NCBI RefSeq assembly: GCF_002234675.1
Contig: NC_019866.2
Location: forward strand, 25,521,031-25,585,030
DNA: 64,000 nt
Reading direction: 5' to 3'
Source of the DNA: Oryzias latipes
Taxonomy: Eukaryota; Chordata; Actinopteri; Beloniformes; Adrianichthyidae
Under the pieces are notes generated by a model. The model was not told the origin of the DNA. It was given only the letters and a program-made list of their open reading frames with translations, and did no database searches. Positions 12,101-24,100 of this stretch are shown here, piece after piece. How positions within the stretch are numbered: the stretch's first letter is position 1; each line of letters opens with the position of its first letter. A program made the position numbers and the translations under genes.

Positions 12101-15100
12101 ACACACACACCTATCCACACACGTACTAACACACGCACACAAACACACACAAACACGCACGAACACACACACAGGCACACACCTACACACACACACCTAT
12201 CCACACACGTACTAACACACGCACACAAACACACACAAACACGCACGAACACACACACAGGCACACACCTACACACACACACCTATCCACACACGTACTA
12301 ACACACGCACACAAACACACACAAACACGCACGAACACACACACAGGCACACACCTACACACACACACCTATCCACACACGTACTAACACACGCACACAA
12401 ACACACACAAACACGCACGAACACACACACAGGCACACACCTACACACACACACCTATACACACACGTACAAACACACGCACACAAACACACACAAACAT
12501 GCACGAACACACCCACACACGCACACACACACGTACATATGCACCTGTACACACACGTACAAACACGCACACACAAACACACGCACACAAACACACACAC
12601 AAACAAGCACGAACACACACACAGGCACACACCTACACACACACACCTATACACACACGTACAGACACGCACACACAAACACACGCCCACAAACACACCC
12701 ACACACGCACGCACACACCTACACATGCACCTGTACACACACGTACAAACACGCACACACAAACACACGCAAACAAACAAACACGCACGAACACACACAC
12801 AGGCACACACCTACACACACACAAACAAGCACGCACACACCCACACACGCACACACACACGTACACACGCACCTATACACACACGTACAAACACACAAAC
12901 ACACACAAACACGCACGAACACACCCACACACGCACACACACACGTACATATGCACCTGTACACACACGTACAAACACGCACACACAAACACACACACAA
13001 ACACGCACGAACACACACACAGGCACACACCTACACACACACACACACAAACAAGCACGCACACACCCACACATGTACACACACACCTGCACACACGCAC
13101 CTATACACACACGTACAGACACGCACACACAAACACACGCCCACAAACACACACACAAACACGCACGAACACACACACAGGCACACACCCACACACGCAC
13201 GCACACACCTACACATGCACCTGTACACACACGTACAAACACGCACACACAAACACACGCAAACAAACAAACACGCACGAACACACACACAGGCACACAC
13301 CTACACACACACACACACACAAACAAGCACGCACACAACCACACATGTACACACACGACCACACACGTACAAACTCACACACACACATACACACACATGC
13401 ACGCACACAAACACACGTGCACAGTGGTTCTGCTGCCAGACACTGGCACCAACTGGGAGTTCAGTGTTTAACTCAAGGACACTTTGACACTTGGGCAGGT
13501 AAGGCACAAAACACACTTGGGACATTCCAATTAGGTATCAGCTGCTGTCCCTCTGCGTCTGCCCCCCACCCCCCACATAATACAATAAAACTAAGACAAA
13601 TGCTCAGAATGTTTGGAGAATCACATCAGTGATCCGTAAGTTTGAGACCAAAGACTCAATCTGAAGCCTTAAATGCAGCATCCCTACCTGGGATGAGGGG
13701 GGTTGGTTAAGATATGGGAGGGGTCTTGTAAAATGAAAAAACTATTGATCATCCCTCATACTCCTACATCATTAAATAGAATCAATTACCTTAGGCACTG
13801 CGTGAAAATCGACTGGCTGGTTAGTTTTTTGAACCGTGTTTTTTATCCAGTGTGAGAACAACTGACCAGTCTGAAGCTGCAGAGGTAGAAGAGGGTGAAC
13901 TGCACATGTGAGGAAGCATGTGTGGGCAGGATGAGCTTGTCAAAGATGCTCAGGAGATCTCGGAACAGCTCCTTGGACCGCTCAGCATGGAAAGAGCCTG
14001 CACAGACGACAGGCACGGTGTGGATGCACACGTTTCTGTGGCTGGACCAACACATTCTAGCACAAACACCGTTACACAAGTCCAGCAATGAGACACAAAG
14101 AAACGTACTGCGTTAACATTTGATGCAGGTGGCTGAGTCTAACGGCAGTGGATGAAGGACTACACTGCACTGTGGATATCTGCTGCAGAGTCGAGACGTT
14201 TCTCTCAGAAGTGACATTTATAAGTGTTCTTTGTGTGAGGGGTCATGTGTGTTCATGGAGGGGAGTGGGTTGTCTTTTTATGTAATATTGTGTTTGTTTT
14301 TAAATGTAAAGCACTGAGGCATGAGAAGCACCCTTTTATAAAGTTTGATTTGATTTGATTTGCTGAAGCATCCAAACTGATAGCAGCTTTAAGCTTTGGT
14401 CACATGCACGTGTACGGGGGGGGGGGGGTTGATCCGAACGGGCGCTGCAGGTTTTTGGGTTGTCTGGGTCCATGGAGGGTCATTGAGAGGAACCAGTGCA
14501 GGAGTGTCCTACACTCCCCTTGAGGCGTGCACGGTCACCTCAGTGTTGTATGTGTGCTACGTGTATCATAGAGAACATCTACGGCTAATGGAAACTTGGA
14601 ACACACGGGTGATGCTGTGGTACAGTGTCCTTACACCACACTCTAGTCGTCTGAAAGGTCAGAGTTCTGGCTCACCGAATGCAAATGCTGCACACACTGG
14701 CGTGCACGTGATACACAAGTGCCCGTCCGTCGGATGTTCACACAAAGTACACCGTCTAATTTCCTCATTTCCAACAGCCAGGATGTGGTAAGGAGCGCCG
14801 ACTTGAAGACGTCAACCAGTCATCGGTGAACCGTGAACAGAGGACGTGAAGCAGCAGGCCGATCTATCATTGATCAGTGTGACTGTTTCCTCCTGTTGTG
14901 TGTCTGTTGTGTGTCTGACCTCTCAGGGAAACAGCTCAGTTGTTTCTCCTTTGTGTTTGCTGGAGGTCAAATGGAGCCGTTTCTTATTCTGGTGGAACAT
15001 GTAGCTGTTAGCTAGGCCTACTGACGATTAACAGTCACATTCTCCCCAAACTATTTTGACCTTCGGCTTAATAAAACGTATTTCCATCTTAGTTTGACCT

Positions 15101-18100
15101 TATGAGACACGCTTCAGTGCTGAGGATGTCCCTTCACTTTTGTTTCAACTTTTCACAGAGATCAGTCGTTTAAATGATGTTAATTGATATGAAAACTTTG
15201 GTTGAAAAACCCTCACGAAAGTCCTGCTGAACCTGTTCCTCTCTGGAGGTTTCAAATGAACATCAGTGATCAGCCTTATAGACCACTAATCATCAGGAAC
15301 GGCCCTGGGGGGAGAAATGATAAACCCTCGGTCTGTCCCAGTTTCCCTCTGGGGGGGTTTAGGAGCTGTATTCCATAAGGACCGTTGTGAGTAAGGCATT
15401 ACTTTGTCTAAGGCCAACGGTGAAGAGAACAAGCAGGCAGAGCAGCAGCTCAGGGGGAATAGGGTTGATGCCGCTGATGTTCCCACATGAATCCTCTGCC
15501 TCCATCTAGTCTTCTCCTCTTCTTCACTCACACATCCATCCTCCTTAACAGCCTTCACAAATGTCCTGTGGTCTTCCTCTAGGCTCTTCCCCTGTCCAAA
15601 CGTCTTCCCTGCACTGATCTCCAGAACCTCCACCATGATCTGTTCCTCTGAAGGATTTCTTCCTTCCACTTTACTCCTTTACACCTCTGAAGTAAAAGTC
15701 TTTAGCTAGAGCAGCATCCTTTCTAGATGTGATCTGCCTACCGTTAACGTGGCAGACGTCTTTGATGTAGGCCATCAGTACGGTCATCAGGGCGTCCAGC
15801 CTCTCTCCTACCGGGTGGACCGTCACCTTCATCGCCGGTGTTTGTTCCGCCGGGACGTCTTCATCCTGATGGGAAGGAGTTTTTGTTGAAGCAAAGATGT
15901 GGAGAACATCCTGACCAGAGATCCGTCTAATGTCAAACGGTTCACAGCGTTACCATGTCGAAGAGCGTCTCCTGGTCTGTGCTCTGCTCCTGAACGCCCT
16001 CCTCTGCTCCCTCCAGGTCTGCACGGGAGACACTCACCTGCAACACAGTTGTTAAGGTTAATTAGAACTATTGAGTCTATATGAGAACTGGACAGTGACT
16101 CCTCCCCCCTGGCGTTCCAAAAAGGGAGTGGCTCCAAGAAGCTGAAATGCCATGGACTCCTATAGAAACAGCTGTTCCTCAGTCATTCTGTTGATCAGAA
16201 GAACCGTTCCTGATCTGATTCTCAACATCTCCTAGACAATCCTCTGTTTTTTCATCATATTTTGTGTGAAGTTCTAGTTATTTCATTTATTAACTGACCA
16301 ATCAGACGCCTCAGGAAAAGCATGTGGTCTCACATTTGACAGATTCTCCTGAGCCTGCTTTCGATGGAAGGGGTGTGGTCTTCCAACAAGCTCACTCCTG
16401 ACTGGTGAGAGTGGTTGCCATAGAAATGTTGACTCAGTCCAACTTGGACCAATCACAGCTTACTGTCGTTGTCTGGCTCCAACGCAGCCCCGCCGTATCA
16501 CGAAAAAATGGCGAACCATGGCAAGTGATCCATACGGATTACATATTTTTAAGGGGTATTTTTATGTTATTTATTATCTTATCCTACCTACAGCAGAGAA
16601 ACATTACATCTTTCTGTGGATTTGAGTATCTTTTGAACTGTGGATGAACATTAGTCAATCTTATATCATAATAACATAATGCTGTTTTCTTCAAATCGAA
16701 GCAAACTTTATTTATAAAGCACTTTTCATATAAAAGTATAACACAAAGTGCTTTACAATTAAACAAAAAAGATAATATAAAAACAAGCATGAAAATTAAA
16801 ATAAACAAGCACAAAAATAAAAAAAATACCCCCCCCTCCCCATACCTAGCCCCCCACTCCTTTCAGACCTCCCACCCCCTAACTGATGGGAAAAGACACT
16901 GAGAAACAGGCTGAGCACGAAAACGAGATGTTGGAAACGCTGATAATTGGAACCTCCCTCTCTGTGAACAGCAGCACCACCACCCAGATGCAGCATCACA
17001 GGCGGGGACCGCTCCACCACAGCTAAGCAGGGAAGCAGGTTCCCATCCAGAGCTGCAGTGGCTGAACAGCAGCCGACCCAGAGGGAGGGGTCCCAACTCT
17101 TCATTAGTAGGACTCACTGCAACCCTTTCAGAGCAGCGTGATCCGAGGCCGCTGGGACCTCCACATTCATCTCATAACGCGTCCCAACTCACATCCAGTT
17201 TCAGCATCCTTCCCACGATCAGCTCCAGCACGTCTCTGCGCACAAACGGGGCGTACACGGTGACCCTCAACAGGTTGTGCACATAACACTCCTGTAAAGC
17301 AAATCCAGACTTGATGACAGCTGCAGTGAAGAACACAGCATCTGTTTCAGATGATGCAGACTTCACATGGGCTCTCGGCTGCTTCTTACCAGGGTTCTGG
17401 AGGATTTCTGCACAAAGGGGAAGTTGTCTTGCAGGATGGGGGCAAGAAAGCGGCTTGTCCTGTAAAGAAATGACAGAAAAAATGTGGGAACATAATCAGA
17501 ACAGGACAAACGCAGCAAAATCTGTCACAGGAGAAGCACAGACCGTCTTTACAGCTACTCAACAACCTCCCCTGACTGTTTTCCAGACAATCACATTCAC
17601 CTCATGATAGCAAGTAGGGCTAGGAGAGCTAAGAAAGGTCCATCTTGTCATGTCTTTGTAGCGTAAAGTAGCATAGCGTAGTGAAATTTAGCGTCTTGTA
17701 CCGTAGCTTAGCAAAGTTTAGTGTAGCGTAAGCATAGTGAAGTGTAGCGTAGTGCAGCATGGAGTAGCATAAGTGTAGTGCAGCATAAGCATAGTGTAGC
17801 GTAGCATGGGGTAGTCTAAGCATAATGTAAGGTAGCATAGTGTAAGCATAAATTAGGGTAGTGTAGCGTGGCATGTTGTAGCGTAAGTCTAGTGAAGTGT
17901 AGTTTAGCGCAGCATAAGCGTAATGTTGCATTGTTTATTGTAGCGAAGTGTAGAGAAGCATAAACATAACGTAGCATAGCATAGTGTAGTGTATAGATAG
18001 ATGACTTTATTAATCCCACAATGGGGAAATTTCATTTCTGTGGCAGCAACACGACATTCAGAAATAATCTATATAATATAACATCAATAAAGGACATCAC

Positions 18101-21100
18101 AAATGACATTTATATTAGATAATTAAAAATATTACTAAAATTATTATGAAAAATTATTATCAAAAATGAGATTCTTATTAAATAAAGAAATAAATATTAA
18201 ATATTAAATAAATACAGCTGCAAAAAGTAAAAAACATGCAGTCTGCAAAACATGTAAACTGTAAAAAAACATTACAAATTTTTTCAAAATACAGAAATAA
18301 CTAATGAAGTTCACACCAAAACCAAAAACAAACAACTGTTCAGGAACAAAAAACAATTTAAAATTGAAAAACAACAACTACAACAAAAGTAAATGAATCA
18401 ATGACTAAACAGAAAAACACCCTGGGACCGTGGAGTGTCACTTTGACACGGTGTTGTACAGTCTGATGGCTGTGGGGAGGAATGACCTGCGGTAGCGCTC
18501 CTTCTTACACTGAGGGTACAACAGTCTTGTGCTGAAGGAGCTTTGAAGCGTTGTACTGCACTGTAGCGTTGCACAGTGCAGTTTAGTATAGTGTAGAGCA
18601 AATGTAGTGTAGTATAGCGTAGCATAGCATAGGTTAGTCTAGGGTAGGGTAATTTAGGGTAACAAAGTGTAGTGGAGCATAGCATAGTTCACTGTAGCAT
18701 AGTGTAGTGTAAATGTAGTGTAGTGTCGCGTAGGGTAATGTAGCGTAGTGTGGTGTAATGTAGTGTACTATAGTGTAGCGCAGTAAAGTGTACTGTAGTG
18801 TACTGTAGTGTACTGTAGTGTACCGTAGCATACTGTAGTGCAGCGTAATGTACTGTAGTGTAGTGTACTGTAGTGTAGCATAGTGTACTGTAGCGTACTG
18901 TAGTGTACCGTGGTGTACCGTAGCGTAATGCAGTGTAGCATAACGTACAGTAGTGTACCGTAGCATACCGTAGCATACTGTAGTGTAGCGTGGCATACTG
19001 TAGTGCAGCGTAGTGTTCTGTAGTGTAGTGTACTGTAGTGTAGCATAGTGTACTGTAGCGTACTGTAGTGTACCGTAGCATACTGTAGTGTAGCATACTG
19101 TACCGTAGCGTACTGTAGTGTACTGTAGTTTACCGTAGCATACTGTAGTGTAACATACTGTAGTGTACTGTAGCGTATTGTAGTGTACCGTAGCATACTG
19201 TGATGTAGCATACTGTAGTGTACTGTAGTGTACCGTAGCATACAGTAGTGCAGCGTAGTGTACTGTAGTGTAGTGTACTGTAGTGTAGCATAGTGTACTG
19301 TAGCGTACTGTAGTGTACCGTGGTGTACCGTAGCGTACTGCAGTGTAGCATAACGTACAGTAGTGTACCGTAGCATACTGTAGTGTAGCGTGGCATACTG
19401 TAGTGCAGCATAGTGTACTGTAGTGCAGCGTAGTATACTGTAGTGTAGTGTACTGTAGTGTAGTGTACTGTAGTGTAGCATAGTGTACTGTAGCGTACTG
19501 TAGTTTACCGTAGCATACTGTAGTGTAGCATACTGTACCGTAGCGTACTGTAGTTTACCGTAGCATACTGTAGTGTAACATACTGTAGCGTATTGTAGTG
19601 TACCGTAGCATACTGTAGTGTACTGTAGTGTACCGTAGCATACTGTACCGTAGCGTACTGAAGTGTAGCATAGTGTACTGTAGCCTACTGTAGTGTACCG
19701 TAGCGTACTGTAGTGTAGTGTACTGTAGACACACACACACACAGACAGATGAAAAGAGTTCTTGGAAGAGCAGACTCACGATGGCACATATCTGATGATG
19801 AGCTGCAGCGCATCATGACTTCGATCAAAGGCTCTGGGGAGATCTGAAGAGACAAAGAGGTTAGACAGTGATCCTGGAATGAGCTGTTCCTCACGGACAG
19901 AAGCCACTCACCGTCATCTTCATCATCTGAATCAGAAATGTCCACTCCTTCCTCACAGACAATCACCCGCTCTGCCACACAAACAAAAAAGCATCAACTC
20001 CTGATCCCCATCACACCTGAGCCAACCTGCAGAAAGGGCGCCACTCAGCGGATCATACTGGGGGTGAAGTGGGAGACCACCATCTTAAGGCAGGCGCACA
20101 GGTAGACTGTCTGGGCTGACACCAGGTTACCCAGGAAGGCCAGGAACTCGTCCACGACAGTCTGGCTCCGGCTGACCCACGGTAGCTTCTGAGGAACCAA
20201 AGCACACACTGGAGATCCAGGGGACTCATGTCTAGATCTAGAACTCATGACGAGGCCTGAAGACGGAGAAGACCTGATCTGAAATAGGAGGCCTCCATCC
20301 AGGTCTCCTTCACCAGATCCAAATCCTTCCTAAACCCATGAAGCCGTTTCCATGACGGACAATCCTCATGAAATGTTTCTGAAATATTCTTAATCAAAAT
20401 TTATGGAGTGATATTTAAGCCACCATGTTACAGACTACAAGATGCAAATGAAAATATTAAATATTAGCTTTCAATTTTAGTTTTATTTTTGCGTTTGCAA
20501 AAGAAACGTTTTCATGCGTTGTCTCATCTCGCTTTTTTCCCCATCTTTCATTTTGCTCACTCAAGTTTCAGTTTAGCTGACAAAGCTGCCATCAGACAGC
20601 TTCTGATTGGTCCAGATTCCAACCAATCAAATCACCGTATTTATCTAACAGGGTGTCTGCTCAGAAGCTGGAAAAAAACCGAGGGATTTAAAGCATTTAA
20701 TATTTTATGCTGCACAAGCATTTTGGAACAGATTAACAGTAAAGAATGACGGCTCACCAAAGTAGACTAAATGTATTTAGCAGAGGTAGAATTCTTAACT
20801 TTTATGTTAATTTTGACAGCGTCTTATTTTTAAGAACTTCTGTGCTTTTATCCAAAGAAAATTACTCATTAAAGAAATGCTATTTATTGATGCAAATCTT
20901 AATCGTAATAAAATGTCAAAAATGTAACTTCCAGATGGACGGAGTCGGAGCTCAGACGTTTATTTTCTGCTGCAGACATTTTAAACACGTTGGTCTCTAC
21001 ACTGACATAAATAAATAGAAAACTTTTGTTTGTTTGATTTGAGCTGCTTTGCTGCTCCTTCTGGTTTTTACTCTGAGAAACGGGTCAGAATGATTGAAGA

Positions 21101-24100
21101 TGGCAGACTCCCGTTCAAACAGATCCGATACAAAGTTCCAAAGTCCATGTCTGCCTCCAAGCACCGTCAATATGAAACAGAGGCACCGGATTGGTTAGAA
21201 TCTGGACCAATCAGCAGCTGTTGGATGGCAGCTTTGTCAGCTAAACCGAAACTACTGTGAGCAAAATCAAAGATAGGAAAAAAGTGAGATGACACACAAT
21301 GCATCTAAAACATTTGTTTTGCAAACGCAAAACTATTTTTTGAGACCAAAAAGAAAAATTGAAAACAAATATTTAATATTTGTATTTGTAACTTAGAAAG
21401 TTTTGTTTGCAACATGGTGGTAGAAATATGACTCCATGAAGATTCAACCGTCATCTGGGTCTGAACCAGGACCTCAGTCCAGGTGTCCTATCATACCTGT
21501 TTTACTATTATTATCATTATTATTATTATCATTATCATCATTAATATTATTATTATCATTATAATTATCATTATAGTAGTAGGTTTAGGGGATGTCATCT
21601 GGACTTGGTTTTAAAGTTAGAAGACATTTCACCTCTTATCCAAGAGGCTTTGTCAATTCTGAATTAGCTGGTCTAAGAGCTGGTATATGTATGTGTCCAT
21701 GGGGGAGGAGTCAGACCTGAAACTGGAGGTATTGTCCACTTAGCCTACATGGTTTCGGGTCGTTAATAGTCCTTTGTCCTCAGCTGGGGGTTGGGGAGCC
21801 AGTGACTCGCTCTCCACATTGGTCCTCTCTTTCAGCGGTTAACGACTCAGGTGGAACTGGTTTGGTTTGTTTGGGTTTCAGAACACTGCCGTAGATGGAT
21901 GGAAGAATAAACCTGAGACCACCGTTCTTATTCAGAGAAGGTTTGTCCTTCTTGTCAAAGATGGCTTCTTTCACTCCTCGCTCAAACCATCCTTTCTCTC
22001 TCGATCGGATCAGTACCTGTTATTTGATTCAAACCACCCCTTACAGCAGTGGTCCCCAACCTTTTTGTCACCGCGGACCGGTACAACGCAAGGCACGTTT
22101 ACCGCGGACCGGTGGAGGTGGGGGGGGAGGGTGCAACGCAAGGTGTGTATCACGTGATGTTTGGTGTCCCGACTTTGACGTGCGTTAAGTGTGACGGATT
22201 TAACAGAGAGGATCCGGTCACTTTTCAAAATAAAACGTTTTTTTTTTCGAGAAAAAAAAACAATAAAATGGAAATTATTTTTTCTTTCTGTGCCTTCCGG
22301 TGCCAAGTGTCCCGCGGCCCGGTGGTTGGGGACCACAGCCTTACAGCACAAACTAGGCGTGATCATGACACTACAACACAGAGCCCAGGAGGTGTCCACA
22401 AGCTCTGACGGAAAGAAGAAAGAAGAGCAACATATCCGTCAAGCCCTCAGAACCTGTGGATATCCCAACTGGACTTTCACCACATCCCAACGTACAAGAA
22501 AACAAGACAAGAAGGTCTTCTGTATCGGGACGTGAAAGAAGGGTCATTTCTGGAGCTCACACAGGGATAAGTATGGAGAAGCGCAGCACGCTGAAAAGAA
22601 CTTTATCCTGATAAGTTAGGGAGGTAAAGGCACTAGTCATGAATGATTAAAAGACCAAGTATAGAATATAGGTGGGATTGGATTCCTACAATCAACCAGA
22701 TCCATCTGTCTGAGGTAAGTTAATAATCAAATCCACCTATACCAGTTAATATATAAATAAATATTCAATCCAAATAAATACCATCTAGTTTGAGGTACAG
22801 CAGGTTTATATTACTATAAGGTAAAACCGACCAATCACAGCAGACAACACACATGTGATGTCATGAACACGGACCAGTCCATCATTCCAGTCCAATGTGT
22901 GGACAGACTGTGAATAAAGTCATGTGACCATCCAGTGTCTAGAATGTTCTAAGAATGTTCCCTTTGGATTCTTTGGATGTGGAAAAACAACAGTGGTGAA
23001 CTTTAGGAAACTAACATGAGAATGGATTTGACATTCATTCTAGTTTACTTGTTGGTTTGGACACAGATTTCATTAACTTGATGATCTGGAAGAAATCCAA
23101 GAATCTGGAAAACTGTTCAGGAGCAGGAATTTCTGTCTGGAAGTTTGGATGAAGAGGATCTGGATCCACTTTAGGACAGAGGATCTGGATCCACTTTAGG
23201 ACAGGGGATCTGGATCCACTTTAGGACAGGGGATCTGGATCCACTTTAGGACAGGGGATCTGGATCCACTTTAGGACAGGGGATCCGGATCCACTTTAGG
23301 ACAGGGGATCTGGATCCACTTTAGGACAGGGGATCTGGATCCACTTTAGGACAGGGGATCTGGATCCACTTTAGGACAGAGGATCCGGATCCACTTTAGG
23401 ACAGGGGATCCGGATCCACTTTAGGACAGAGGATCTGGATCCACTTTAGGACAGGGGATCTGGATCCACTTTAGGACAGGGGATCCGGATCCACTTTAGG
23501 ACAGGGGATCCGGATCCACTTTAGGACAGGGGATCCGGATCCACTTTAGGACAGGGGATCTGGATCCACTTTAGGACAGGGGATCTGGATCCACTTTAGG
23601 ACAGAGGATCCGGATCCACTTTAGGACAGGGGATCCGGATCCACTTTAGGACAGGGGATCTGGATCCACTTTAGGACAGAGGATCCGGATCCACTTTAGG
23701 ACAGGGGATCCGGATCCACTTTAGGACAGGGGATCTGGATCCACTTTAGGTTAGAGGATCTGGATCCACTTTAGGACAGAGGATCCGGATCCACTTTAGG
23801 ACAGGGGATCCGGATCCACTTTAGGACAGGGGATCCGGATCCACTTTAGGACAGGGGATCTGGATCCACTTTAGGACAGGGGATCTGGATCCACTTTAGG
23901 ACAGAGGATCCGGATCCACTTTAGGACAGGGGATCCGGATCCACTTTAGGACAGGGGATCTGGATCCACTTTAGGACAGGGGATCTGGATCCACTTTAGG
24001 ACAGAGGATCTGGATCCACTTTAGGTTAGAGGATCCGGATCCACTTTAGGTCAGAGGATCCGGATCCACTTTAGGACAGGGGATCCGGATCCACTTTAGG

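Noticed and set aside
11751..13632. Histidine/threonine-rich ORFs up to 377 codons
   Set aside because: CA-repeat translation; no conservation expected. Only the 11708-11838 RRN3 exon at the border is coding, on the other strand.
15286..15669. 127-codon minus-strand ORF rich in E and K
   Set aside because: Lies in an RRN3 intron without splice support or a family I recognise; may be an old transposon fragment.
18768..19742. 324-codon tyrosine/threonine-rich minus ORF
   Set aside because: Frame through the TAG-type array.
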